The position numbers and the translations under genes are program-made. This document shows, piece by piece, positions 34,635 to 42,757 of a stretch of DNA of 64,000 nt (within the stretch, counting starts at the first letter, position 1; each line of letters begins with the position of its first letter). Source of the DNA: Nocardioides sp. YIM 152315 (lineage in GTDB: Bacteria; Actinomycetota; Actinomycetes; Propionibacteriales; Nocardioidaceae); assembly GCF_029210375.1 (NCBI RefSeq), contig NZ_JARGER010000008.1:1-64000 (forward strand), written 5' to 3'. Below the pieces are notes generated by a model. That model was not told the DNA's origin, ran no database searches, and saw only the letters and a list, made by a program, of their open reading frames with translations.

Positions 34635-36178
34635 GCCACTCGCTCCGCGACGACCCCGGGTCGCACCACCACCACGAGCACGACGCGGACGCCGCCACGC
34701 TGGCATCACTGGGCTACACCTCCGAGTTCAAGCGGGAGATGAGCCCCTGGGCCAACTTCGCGCTGGGCTTCACCTACCTGTCGCCGGTGGTCGGCATCTA
34801 CACGCTCTTCGCGGTCGGCCTGATCACCGGTGGGCCGGCGATGATCTGGTGGCTGGTCATCGTCGGCGTGGGCCAGCTGCTCGTCGCGCTGGTCTTCGGC
34901 GAGATCGTCTCCCAGTACCCCGTGGCCGGCGGGGTCTACCCGTGGGCCCGACGGCTCTGGGGTCGCAAGTGGGCGTGGATGACCGGATGGATCTACCTGG
35001 TCGCCCTGCTCACCACGATCGCGGGCGTGGTCTACGGGTCCGGGCCGTTCCTGGCCCAGCTGCTCGGCTTCACCGCCGGCACCCGCTCGACGATCACGTG
35101 CGCGCTGATCCTGCTCGCGGTGGCGCTGGTCATCAACCTCATGGGCACCCGCTGGCTGGCGATGGCGGCGATCATCGGCTTCAGCGCGGAGCTGCTCGGC
35201 GCACTCGCGGTCGGGGCGTGGCTGCTGCTGACCGAGCGGCACCAGAACCTGTCGGTCATCTTCGACACCGAGGGCGTGGTCGGCCACAGCGGCGGCTACC
35301 TCTCGGCGTTCCTCGCCGCCGCCCTCATCGGCATCTACCAGTACTACGGCTTCGAGGCGTGCGGCGACGTCGCCGAGGAGGTGCCGGACCCGACGCGCCA
35401 GATCCCGAAGGCGATGCGGATGACGATCTACGTCGGCGGCGCCGCGGCGATCTTCGTGTGCCTGTCACTCCTGCTCGCGGTCCAGGACTACGCCGCGGTC
35501 ATCGACGGCACCGACGCCGACCCGGTCACCACGGTGCTGCACGACGCGTTCGGCGAGGGCGGCACGAAGGTCGTCCTCGCGGTCGTGATGATCTCGTTCC
35601 TCTCCTGCGCGCTCAGCCTGATGGCGGCGGCGAGCCGGTTGATGTACTCCTATGCCCGCGACGACATGATCTTCGGGTCGCGGCTCTTCCGGACGTTCCT
35701 GCCGCAACGCCACGTGCCGCCGTACGCGATGCTGGTGGCCGCGCTGGTGCCGGCGGTGATCGTGCTCGGCTCCGTGGCCTCGACGAAGGCGCTGACGTCG
35801 ATCATCTCCTTCGCCACGCTGGGCATCTACCTCGGCTTCCACATGGTCACGATCGCCGCGCTGCGGGCGCGGCTGAGGGGCTGGGTGCCGCGCGGGAACT
35901 TCACGCTCGGCCGCTGGGGGCTGCTCGTCAACGTCGCGGCGGTGACCTACGGCGTGCTCGCGATGGTCAACATGGCGTGGCCGCGCACGCCCGACCTGCC
36001 GTGGTACGACAACTGGCTCGTCGCGCTCTCCGCAGCCGTGGGTGCGGGCATCGGTCTCGTCTACATGGTCGTCGTCCGGCCCTACGAGCGCAGCGATGCC
36101 ATCTCGGGAGACGCGATCTCGGACGGTGGCCGGCAGTCGGCGACCGAACCACTCCATCGAGAAGGGTCGAACCCATGA
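34631..36178 (+). CDS. APC-superfamily amino acid permease
   Basis: 515 residues, ATG 34631, coupled by ATGA to the 97-residue protein. A His-rich cytoplasmic N-terminus (SHHHHEHDAD) precedes about 12 transmembrane helices. Family motifs: LGYTSEFKREMSPWANFALG, FGEIVSQYPVAGGVYPWARR, YQYYGFEACGDVAEEVPDPT. This resembles GABA/polyamine/choline-type APC carriers (TIGR00907-like), so the operon substrate is probably an amino acid, amine or betaine. It overlaps the LLM gene start. Confidence 0.92.
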   Translation: MSHSLRDDPGSHHHHEHDADAATLASLGYTSEFKREMSPWANFALGFTYLSPVVGIYTLFAVGLITGGPAMIWWLVIVGVGQLLVALVFGEIVSQYPVAGGVYPWARRLWGRKWAWMTGWIYLVALLTTIAGVVYGSGPFLAQLLGFTAGTRSTITCALILLAVALVINLMGTRWLAMAAIIGFSAELLGALAVGAWLLLTERHQNLSVIFDTEGVVGHSGGYLSAFLAAALIGIYQYYGFEACGDVAEEVPDPTRQIPKAMRMTIYVGGAAAIFVCLSLLLAVQDYAAVIDGTDADPVTTVLHDAFGEGGTKVVLAVVMISFLSCALSLMAAASRLMYSYARDDMIFGSRLFRTFLPQRHVPPYAMLVAALVPAVIVLGSVASTKALTSIISFATLGIYLGFHMVTIAALRARLRGWVPRGNFTLGRWGLLVNVAAVTYGVLAMVNMAWPRTPDLPWYDNWLVALSAAVGAGIGLVYMVVVRPYERSDAISGDAISDGGRQSATEPLHREGSNP

Positions 36179-37224
36179 GATTCAGCTACGCGATGCTCCC
36201 GGACTACCCGTTGAGTGAGTCCCTGGCATCGATCAAGAAGGCCGACGAGCTCGGATTCCACGCGGTGTACGCCGCCGACGAGACGTGGCACAAGGACCTG
36301 TGGCTGCTGTTCGCGGCGGCGGCCGCCTCGACGAGCCGCATCCGTCTCGGCCCGAGCATCTCGGGCGTGTGCCTGCGCGAGCCGACGCTGATCGCGCAGG
36401 CGGCGGCGACCCTCGACGAGCTGACCGGCGGCCGCGCGGAGGTGGCGGTCTCCAGCGGCAACTTCGGGCTGCTCGCGCAGTACAAGATCGACTGGGCGAC
36501 GACGAAGCCGCTCTCCCGGGTCAAGGAGTCGGTGCAGGTGATCCGCACGCTGCTCGACGACGGCGTGATCACCTTCGACGGCGAGTTCTTCAAGTACGAC
36601 GGGCTGTTCACGTTCGCGCGGCCGGTGCAGGATCACCTGCCGGTCAAGATGGGCGCGATGCGCGGCCCGAAGTCGTTCGAGGCCGCGGCCGAGTTCTCCG
36701 ACGGCTGCCACCACGCGCTCAGCTACACCCGCGAGGCCTACGACTACATGATGGAGCACTGCGCCATCGGCGCGCAGCGGGCCGGCAAGGACGTCCAGGA
36801 CCTCGACATGGGGTCGTGGGTGGTGTTCTCGGTCGCCGAGGACTCCGCGATCGCCAAGGACGCGGCCCGCAGCATGGTCGGCCTCTACGCCTCGTCGATG
36901 CCGGCGGAGCAGCTGCGCCGCAACGGCGTGGAGCCCGAGGAGGTCGCACCCGTCATCGCGGCCATCGGCGCCGGCGACATGGCGAAGGGCATCGAGCTGA
37001 CCACCCCCGACCTCGCCGAGCGCCTCTCGATCGCGGGTACGCCGGAGGAGGTCACCGCCCGGATCAAGGACCAGATCGAGCCGTCTGGCGTCAACCACAT
37101 GATCCTCGCGATCACCGACGCGGCCCTGGTCAAGGCGCTGATGGGCCGCGAGCTCGAGGGCGTGCCCGACATCAACTCCCAGCTGCAGCTGGTCCACGAC
37201 CGGGTGATGCCGTCGTTCACCTGA
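36175..37224 (+). CDS. LLM-class flavin/F420-dependent oxidoreductase
   Basis: 349 residues, ATG 36175 (GAGAAGGG upstream), last gene of the operon. TIM-barrel luciferase-like features: ADELGFHAVYAADE, RIRLGPSISGVCLREPTLIA, ATLDELTGGRAEVAVSSGNF. It resembles 5,10-methylene-tetrahydromethanopterin reductase-like F420 enzymes as well as flavin monooxygenases; no FMN reductase partner is visible, which slightly favours F420. It likely acts on the same substrate chain as the FAD oxidase. Confidence 0.88.
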   Translation: MRFSYAMLPDYPLSESLASIKKADELGFHAVYAADETWHKDLWLLFAAAAASTSRIRLGPSISGVCLREPTLIAQAAATLDELTGGRAEVAVSSGNFGLLAQYKIDWATTKPLSRVKESVQVIRTLLDDGVITFDGEFFKYDGLFTFARPVQDHLPVKMGAMRGPKSFEAAAEFSDGCHHALSYTREAYDYMMEHCAIGAQRAGKDVQDLDMGSWVVFSVAEDSAIAKDAARSMVGLYASSMPAEQLRRNGVEPEEVAPVIAAIGAGDMAKGIELTTPDLAERLSIAGTPEEVTARIKDQIEPSGVNHMILAITDAALVKALMGRELEGVPDINSQLQLVHDRVMPSFT

Positions 37225-37936
37225 CCGTGCCGGCCCCCGCGCTCAGCGCGATCTCGACCATCGCGCCGAAGGTCCGCTCGCGCTCCTGCGACGTCGTCTC
37301 CTCGCCGGTGACGAGGTGGTCGCTGACCGTGCAGATGGCGAGCGCGCGGCGGTCGAACTTCGCGGCGAGCGTGTAGAGGGCGCTGGCCTCCATCTCGACC
37401 GCCAGCACGCCGTACTCGACCATCCGGGCGGCGTGCTCGGGTCGCGCCGGGTAGAAGGAGTCGCTGCTGTAGAGGAGCCCGACGTGCACGGCCTCGTCGA
37501 GGGCGGCCGCGGTGGCGGCGTCGTGGGCGGCGCGGAGCAGGCCGAAGTCGGCGACGGGTGCGTAGTCGAGGCCGTCGAAGCGGATCCGGTTCATCGACGA
37601 GTCGGTGCACGCGCCGGAGCCGATGACGATGTCGCGGACGGCGAGCCTCTCGGTCATCGCGCCGCAGGACCCCACCCGGATGACCGACTGCACGTCGTAC
37701 TCGGTGAAGAGCTCGTTGGCGTAGATCGCCAGCGACGGCTGGCCCATGCCGGAGCCCTGCACCGAGACGCGGTGGCCGCGCCAGGTGCCGGTGTAGCCGT
37801 ACATCCCACGCACCTCGGTGTAGCACCGGGCGTCCTCGAGGAACGTCTGCGCGATCCACTTCGCCCGCAGGGGATCCCCGGGCATGAGGACGAGGGGCGC
37901 GATGTCGCCGGCCTGGGCGCCGATGTGGGTGCTCAC
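37217..37936 (-). CDS. deoD: Purine-nucleoside phosphorylase, DeoD type
   Basis: 239 residues from GTG 37936, the family length. Starts STHIGAQAGDIAPLVLMPGD, with phosphate-site MPGDPLRAKWIA, RVGSCGAM, and the purine/ribose-site segment VEMEASALYTLA and catalytic Asp in SDHLVTGE. It cleaves purine (deoxy)nucleosides with phosphate for salvage. It is divergent from nudC with 25 bp between start codons, and its 3' end overlaps the LLM gene by 8 bp. Confidence 0.95.
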   Translation of the reverse strand: MSTHIGAQAGDIAPLVLMPGDPLRAKWIAQTFLEDARCYTEVRGMYGYTGTWRGHRVSVQGSGMGQPSLAIYANELFTEYDVQSVIRVGSCGAMTERLAVRDIVIGSGACTDSSMNRIRFDGLDYAPVADFGLLRAAHDAATAAALDEAVHVGLLYSSDSFYPARPEHAARMVEYGVLAVEMEASALYTLAAKFDRRALAICTVSDHLVTGEETTSQERERTFGAMVEIALSAGAGTVR

Positions 37937-37961
37937 GGTGGTGGAGACTAGCGTCGCCGGC

Positions 37962-38873
37962 GTGACCTTCCAGCACGAGCGGCTCATCGCACACCCCCAC
38001 GACCGGTCCGGGGTCCACCGGGCCGACGACGCGTGGCTGGCCGAGCACTGGGCCGACCCGGAGGCCCGGGTGCTGGTCGTCTCGGGGACCCGGATCAAGC
38101 CGGTCGACGGAGCGATCGAGTGGGTGTCGCCGGCCGACGCCCCGGACGGCCTGCGGGTGCTGCTCGGCGAGCACGACGGGCACACCTGGTTCGCGGTCAT
38201 CGTGGACGCCGAGGTGTCGCGGGCGGAGCAGGGGTCGTGGACGCCCCTTCGCGGAGCGCTGCCGTTCCTGGCGGACGACGCGCTGGCGAGTGCGCCGCTG
38301 GTCTTCCACGCGCTCGGCCTGGCCGAGTGGCTGTGGGTGACGCGCTACTGCCCGCGCTGCGGCGAGCCCCTCAGCCCCCGGTCGGCCGGGCACGAGCTGG
38401 CCTGCGTCAACGAGCACGTGCAGTTCCCGCGCACCGACCCGGCCGTGATCATGGTCGTCACCTCGGGCGAGCCGGGCTCGGAGGACGAGCGCTGCCTCCT
38501 CGGCCGCGGGGCGACGTGGCCGGAGGGTCGCTACTCGACGCTGGCCGGCTTCTGCGAGCCGGGCGAGTCGCTCGAGGACGCCGTACGCCGCGAGGTCGCC
38601 GAGGAGACCGGCGTCCGGGTCGGCGAGGTCGAGTACTTCGGCAACCAGCCGTGGCCGCTCCCGGCCAGCCTGATGCTGGGCTTCGTCGGCCGCGCCGTCA
38701 GCACCGAGATCGAAGTCGACCACCACGAGCTCGAGGACGCGCGCTGGTTCACCCGCGCCGAGATGAAGGAGCTCGCCGAGGCCGGCACCATCCTGCTCCC
38801 GCGGCGAGGCGTCTCGATCAGCCGCTCGCTCGTGGAGCACTGGTACGGCGGGGAGCTCCCCGGCAGCTGGTGA
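37962..38873 (+). CDS. nudC: NAD+ diphosphatase (Nudix)
   Basis: 303 residues, GTG start 37962. An N-terminal domain is followed by the zinc-ribbon segment CPRCGEPLSPRS...ELACVNE, a Nudix box (GFCEPGESLEDAV, REVAEETGV) and the NADH-specific NQPWPLPAS motif. NudC hydrolyses NAD(H) and removes NAD caps from RNA. In this copy only three ribbon cysteines are visible; the fourth position reads Asn-Glu-His, so zinc binding may use His or be weakened. The gene lies beside mrx1 and uvrD2, as in M. tuberculosis. Confidence 0.93.
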   Translation: MTFQHERLIAHPHDRSGVHRADDAWLAEHWADPEARVLVVSGTRIKPVDGAIEWVSPADAPDGLRVLLGEHDGHTWFAVIVDAEVSRAEQGSWTPLRGALPFLADDALASAPLVFHALGLAEWLWVTRYCPRCGEPLSPRSAGHELACVNEHVQFPRTDPAVIMVVTSGEPGSEDERCLLGRGATWPEGRYSTLAGFCEPGESLEDAVRREVAEETGVRVGEVEYFGNQPWPLPASLMLGFVGRAVSTEIEVDHHELEDARWFTRAEMKELAEAGTILLPRRGVSISRSLVEHWYGGELPGSW

Positions 38874-38909
38874 GGCCCGGCTTGTCAGCCGAAGCGAACG
38901 GCGAGGACC

Positions 38910-39161
38910 TCAGCCCGCCAGCGCCGCGATCTTCTCCTTCACCTGCATCAGCGAGGGGTTCGTCTGAGCGGTGCCGTCGGGGTACACCAGCGTGGGAACG
39001 GTCTGGTTGCCGTCGTTGGCGGACTCGACGATCTGCGCCGCCGACGGGTCCTGCTCGATGTCGACCACGTCGTAGGCGATGCCCTCACGGTCGAGCTGGC
39101 TCTTCAGCCGGTGGCAGTAGCCGCACCAGGGGGTGGTGTACATGGTGAACGAGCTGCTCAT
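38910..39161 (-). CDS. mrx1: Mycoredoxin (glutaredoxin-like)
   Basis: 83 residues from ATG 39161. MYTTPWCGYCHRLKSQLD carries the CxxC active site (Cys13, Cys16); NQTVPTLVYPDGT holds the cis-Pro loop. Mycoredoxin-1 uses mycothiol to reduce mixed disulfides in the cytoplasm of actinobacteria. It sits between nudC and uvrD2, divergent from the latter. Longer open frame upstream on this strand is antisense to uvrD2 and was ignored. Confidence 0.92.
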   Translation of the reverse strand: MSSSFTMYTTPWCGYCHRLKSQLDREGIAYDVVDIEQDPSAAQIVESANDGNQTVPTLVYPDGTAQTNPSLMQVKEKIAALAG

Positions 39162-39239
39162 CTGGGGCTGTCCCCTCCGACGTCTAGGGTGTGGTTCTCG
39201 CTCGATCCAACCATCGCCGCCGAGGAGTTGTTCCCGCAG

Positions 39240-41264
39240 ATGCCCGACCTGCTCTCCGCCCTCGACCCCGAGCAGCGCCAGGTCGCCGAGGCGCTCCGCG
39301 GACCGGTGCGGGTGCTGGCGGGCGCGGGCACCGGCAAGACCCGGGCGATCACCCACCGGATCGCCCACGGGGTCGCGACCGGGGTCTACGCGCCGACCGA
39401 GGTGCTGGCCGTCACGTTCACGACCCGCGCCGCGGGTGAGATGCGCAGCCGGCTGCGCGTCCTGGGGGCCGGGGGTGTCCAGGCGCGCACGTTCCACTCC
39501 GCGGCCCTGCGTCAGCTGCGCTACTTCTGGCCGCGCGTGCAGGGCACCGAGCTGCCGACGCTGACCGAGTCCAAGATCGGCATGCTCGCCTCGGCCGCGC
39601 GCCGGCAGCGCCTGACCGCCGACCAGGCCCTGCTGCGCGACCTCGCCTCGGAGGTCGAGTGGGCGAAGGTCAGCAACGTCCAGCCCGACGACTACGCCCG
39701 CGTGGCCCGCGCCCGCGGCCGGGCGCTCGCCGGGCACGACCACGACACCGTGGCGCGCGTGTTCGCGTCGTACGAAGAGGTCAAGCGCGCGCAGGGCCGC
39801 ATGGACATGGAGGACGTGCTGCTGCTGACCGCCGGACTCCTCGACGGCGACGAGCGGGTCGCCGCCCAGGTCCGTCGGCAGTACAAGTGGTTCGTCGTCG
39901 ACGAGTTCCAGGACGTGTCGCCCCTGCAGTGGGCGCTGCTGCGGCTGTGGCTCGGCGGTCGCGACGAGCTCTGCGTCGTCGGCGATCCGGCGCAGACCAT
40001 CTACTCGTTCGCGGGCGCCGATGCGCGCTACCTGCGCGACTTCCGCTCCGAGTACCCCGACGCCGCCTCGATCGAGCTGGTCCGCAACTACCGCTCCACC
40101 CCCGAGGTCGTCGACGCCGCCAACACCCTGCTCGCGGCGTCCTCGAGCCGCAGCGTCGAGCTGCGCGCCCAGCGGCCCTCCGGACCGGCCGTCTCCTACA
40201 CCCCGCGCGCCGACGAGGTCGCCGAGGCCGACGCCGTGTCGGCCCAGGTCGGCCGACTCCGCGACGCCGGACGCTCTCTCGGCGAGGTCGCGGTGCTCTT
40301 CCGCATCAACGCCCAGTCCGAGGCCTTCGAGGAGGCGCTCGCGGCCCGCGGCATCCCGTACGTCGTGCGCGGCGCCGCCCGCTTCTTCGACCGTGCCGAG
40401 GTGCGCGAGGCGGTCACCCGGCTGCGCGGGGCCGCACGGTCGGGCGAGGCCGACGGCGACGGGCTCGTCGAGGCCGTGACCGGGATCCTCGCAGGCATGG
40501 GCTGGACCCCCGACGCCCCGACCAGCCGCGGCCAGACCCGCGACCGGTGGGAGTCGTGGCAGGCCCTGGTCGACCAGGCCACGGAGTTCGCGACCACTCC
40601 CGGCAGCGAGCTCAACGGGTTCGTCGACGACCTCGACCGCCGGGCGGCCGAGCAGCACGCGCCCGTCGCCGACGGCGTGACGCTCGCGACGTTCCACGCC
40701 GCCAAGGGCCTCGAGTGGGACTCGGTCTTCCTCTGCGGCCTGCAGGACGGCACCCTCCCGATCACCTACGCCGAGAGCCCGGCGGCGGTCGAGGAGGAGC
40801 GCCGGCTGCTCTACGTCGGCATGACCCGGGCCCGCGTCGACCTCTCGCTGTCGTGGTCGCTCGCCCGCAATCCCGGCGGCCGGGCCTCCCGCAAGCCGTC
40901 GCGCTTCCTCGACCCCCTGCTGCCGGAGTCCGCGCGCGCGGAGGCCGGGCAGCCGCGCAACCGCCGGGTGGCGCGCTGCCGCGAGTGCGGCCGCCCGCTC
41001 ACCACGGGCGCCGAGAAGAAGGTCGGCCGCTGCGCCGACTGCCCGGCGTCGTACGACGAGGAGCTCTTCGAGCGGCTCCGCGCCTGGCGCAAGGAGCGCG
41101 CCGGCGAGGAGGGCAAGCCGGCGTTCGTGGTGTTCACCGACGCCACGCTCCAGCTGATCGCCGAGCACAAGCCGCGCAGCGCCGACGCGCTGCTGCGCAT
41201 CAACGGCATCGGTCGGTCCAAGGTCGAGAAGTACGGCGACCAGGTGCTCGAGCTGGTCGGCTGA
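39240..41264 (+). CDS. uvrD2: UvrD2-type ATP-dependent DNA helicase
   Basis: 674 residues from ATG 39240 (GAGGAG 10 nt upstream); GTG 39189 would add 17. SF1 helicase motifs: GAGTGKTRA (about 28-36), VVDEFQDVSP, QTIYSFAGA, TFHAAKGLEWDSVF and GMTRAR. The special C-terminus has a tetracysteine module (CRECG and CADC, about 580-600) and an HRDC domain (INGIGRSKVEKYG), which together identify UvrD2. It is essential in mycobacteria and unwinds DNA in the cytoplasm. It precedes the whiB7 locus. Confidence 0.92.
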   Translation: MPDLLSALDPEQRQVAEALRGPVRVLAGAGTGKTRAITHRIAHGVATGVYAPTEVLAVTFTTRAAGEMRSRLRVLGAGGVQARTFHSAALRQLRYFWPRVQGTELPTLTESKIGMLASAARRQRLTADQALLRDLASEVEWAKVSNVQPDDYARVARARGRALAGHDHDTVARVFASYEEVKRAQGRMDMEDVLLLTAGLLDGDERVAAQVRRQYKWFVVDEFQDVSPLQWALLRLWLGGRDELCVVGDPAQTIYSFAGADARYLRDFRSEYPDAASIELVRNYRSTPEVVDAANTLLAASSSRSVELRAQRPSGPAVSYTPRADEVAEADAVSAQVGRLRDAGRSLGEVAVLFRINAQSEAFEEALAARGIPYVVRGAARFFDRAEVREAVTRLRGAARSGEADGDGLVEAVTGILAGMGWTPDAPTSRGQTRDRWESWQALVDQATEFATTPGSELNGFVDDLDRRAAEQHAPVADGVTLATFHAAKGLEWDSVFLCGLQDGTLPITYAESPAAVEEERRLLYVGMTRARVDLSLSWSLARNPGGRASRKPSRFLDPLLPESARAEAGQPRNRRVARCRECGRPLTTGAEKKVGRCADCPASYDEELFERLRAWRKERAGEEGKPAFVVFTDATLQLIAEHKPRSADALLRINGIGRSKVEKYGDQVLELVG

Positions 41265-41373
41265 GCCGGTTCCGCGTGGGCTCCCGCGCCCTTGTCGATC
41301 GGCCTTCGACCGCCGATCCGGCGGCGCAAGAGACCGATGGCAGAAACTTTTCGGGAAATAGGCACTAAATCGT

Positions 41374-41401
41374 TTGCCCATTACACCGTCGACCCGATAG
41401 T
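41374..41401 (+). promoter_or_regulatory. Predicted whiB7 leader promoter
   Basis: TTGCCC (41374-41379), a 16-nt spacer and GATAGT (41396-41401). An AT-rich tract (GAAATAGGCACTAAAT) lies directly upstream of the -35 region, the feature that WhiB7 AT-hooks recognise at WhiB7-dependent promoters, so autoregulation is likely. The predicted transcript starts near 41408. Confidence 0.65.
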
Positions 41402-41474
41402 TTCCTCTCACCAACCGCCGCGCACCACGGTCCTGGCACGACCGGCGCACGACTCACCGAAGGAGGTGGCCCTT

Positions 41475-41705
41475 GTGAACAGCACTCAGCTCCGGACGAC
41501 GGCTCGGACCCCGTCTCGCTTCTGCGCGCCCATTTCCGGCCACGCCTTCGGCATCGCCGTGCCGGCGACCGACGCCCGCACCACGACCGTCGTCGTGCGC
41601 GAGCGCGCGGTCATCGCGGCCACCAAGGGCGGCGCCAAGGGAGACATGGGCCTTGCCCAGTCCTACTTCCCGGGGACCAGTGCCTGGAGACCACCGACCT
41701 GTTGA
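41475..41705 (+). CDS. whiB7 leader upstream ORF
   Basis: 76 codons from GTG 41475, behind a near-perfect AAGGAGGTGG ribosome site. It reads VNSTQLRTTARTPSRFCAPI..., with no recognisable domain. It lies in the predicted whiB7 leader, and its last 25 codons or so contain the segment (41682-41689) that can pair with the base of the following terminator. A short, well-initiated ORF in this place matches the ribosome-mediated attenuation described for whiB7 in mycobacteria and Streptomyces: the act of translation, not the peptide, is likely to matter. Confidence 0.75.
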   Translation: MNSTQLRTTARTPSRFCAPISGHAFGIAVPATDARTTTVVVRERAVIAATKGGAKGDMGLAQSYFPGTSAWRPPTC

Positions 41706-41734
41706 CACCCAACAGCCATCGGCAGCCTCCAGGC
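41682..41734 (+). promoter_or_regulatory. Antiterminator pairing in the whiB7 leader
   Basis: GCCTGGAG (41682-41689, inside the leader ORF) is the exact complement of CTCCAGGC (41727-41734), which overlaps the first four bases of the terminator's 5' arm. Formation of this helix would compete with the terminator. Confidence 0.6.
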
Positions 41735-41771
41735 CGCGGAACCCGAACCGGGATCCGCGGCCTTTCTGTTT
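41731..41771 (+). terminator. Attenuator (intrinsic terminator) upstream of whiB7
   Basis: Stem AGGCCGCGGA (41731-41740) and TCCGCGGCCT (41754-41763) with inner pairs CCCG/CGGG, followed by TTCTGTTT. This is one of the few hairpins in the window with a T-rich tail, and it lies 68 bp before the whiB7 start codon. Confidence 0.85.
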
Positions 41772-41838
41772 CTCAGGGGACAGAGCCCTCGGACCGAACG
41801 CACCACCCACAGCGATCAGGTAACGAAGGAGGTGAAAC

Positions 41839-42177
41839 ATGACCATCAGTGAACTCGTCCGCACCGATGGGACTGCCGAGGTGAGGCTTCCCGAGCCGAG
41901 TCTGGGGCAGCTGCACGACGAGGCGCACCGCGTCGACGACGAGCTGCTTCCCTGCCGGGAGAACAACCCCGAGCTCTGGTTCGCCGAGTCGCCCAGCGAC
42001 GTCGAGTACGCCAAGGCCCTCTGCTTGGACTGCCCGGTCCAGGCGCTGTGCCTCGACGGCGCGCTCGAGCGGCGTGAGCCCTGGGGCGTCTGGGGCGGCC
42101 AGCTCTTCCTGCAGGGCACGGTGATCCCGCGCAAGCGGCCCCGCGGCCGGCCCCGCAAGAACGAGGTCGCGGCCTAG
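41839..42177 (+). CDS. whiB7: WhiB7-type transcriptional regulator
   Basis: 112 residues, ATG 41839 behind AAGGAGGTG. Wbl cysteines at 39, 62, 65 and 71 (CxxC plus two) hold a 4Fe-4S cluster; GVWGGQ (83-88) is the beta-turn and RGRPRK (102-107) is the AT-hook that distinguishes WhiB7. It binds region 4 of SigA and activates intrinsic antibiotic-resistance genes at promoters with an AT-rich element. Transcription is probably controlled by the attenuator and autoactivation. Position beside uvrD2 matches M. tuberculosis. Confidence 0.95.
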   Translation: MTISELVRTDGTAEVRLPEPSLGQLHDEAHRVDDELLPCRENNPELWFAESPSDVEYAKALCLDCPVQALCLDGALERREPWGVWGGQLFLQGTVIPRKRPRGRPRKNEVAA

Positions 42178-42244
42178 CAGTACCCGTCCATCCATCCATC
42201 CGTCATCGATCCACCTTCAGACAACGACGTCAGAGGACACCGAG

Positions 42245-42409
42245 ATGAACTTCAGCCATCAGGACCTGGCCCGAGCGCACGTATCCGCTCGGCTGGGAGA
42301 GGCGCAGCAGTGCCGGCAGGGCCAGCGTGTGGTCCGCGTGCTCACCTCCGGTCGCAAGGCCGAGCAGCTCGCTCAGCAGGCCCGTCTCGCCCTCGCCCGG
42401 TCGCTCTGA
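42245..42409 (+). CDS. Small protein, tandem paralog 1
   Basis: 54 residues (MNFSHQDLARAHVSARLGEA...). It aligns without gaps to the next small protein: LARA, RLGEA and the tail AEQLAQQARLALARSL are shared. Arg/Ala/Gln-rich and predicted helical. It is 67 bp after whiB7 on the same strand. Similar short basic proteins occur in many actinobacteria but I know no function. Confidence 0.72.
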   Translation: MNFSHQDLARAHVSARLGEAQQCRQGQRVVRVLTSGRKAEQLAQQARLALARSL

Positions 42410-42489
42410 GCGAGCCACCGCAGAAAACGAAAGTCGAATCGACTCCGATGAACACTCACCAGCAGACCAACCCGAACGGACTCACCATC

Positions 42490-42654
42490 ATGAATCTTCT
42501 CCACGAAAACCTGGCCCGCGCGCAAATGTCCGAGCGCCTGGGAGAGGCGCATCAGCTCCAGCTGGGCTACCGGCTGGCCCGTGCCCGTCGACTCAGCCGC
42601 AGGGCCGAGCAGGCGGCACAGCAGGCGCGTCTGGCCCTCGCCCGCGCGCTGTAG
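42490..42654 (+). CDS. Small protein, tandem paralog 2
   Basis: 54 residues from ATG 42490 (MNLLHENLARAQMSERLGEA...), chosen because this start gives exactly the same length and register as paralog 1. An ATG at 42448 would add 14 residues. The tail AEQAAQQARLALARAL is nearly identical to paralog 1. No strong ribosome site precedes 42490. Confidence 0.7.
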   Translation: MNLLHENLARAQMSERLGEAHQLQLGYRLARARRLSRRAEQAAQQARLALARAL

Positions 42655-42704
42655 TGACGGTCCTGAGGACCAGCCGATCTCACCCTGATCGCGGGTGACC
42701 GAGA

Positions 42705-42747
42705 CCGGGAGCCGGCTCCGACGACGTACGTCGGGGCCGGCTCCCGG
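42705..42747. terminator. Hairpin between convergent units
   Basis: Arms CCGGGAGCCGGC (42705-42716) and its complement (42736-42747), with further pairing CTCCGACG/CGTCGGGG inside, lie between the small-protein genes and the convergent VOC pseudogene. A GATTTCGGG tail follows. Confidence 0.75.
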
Positions 42748-42757
42748 CGATTTCGGG

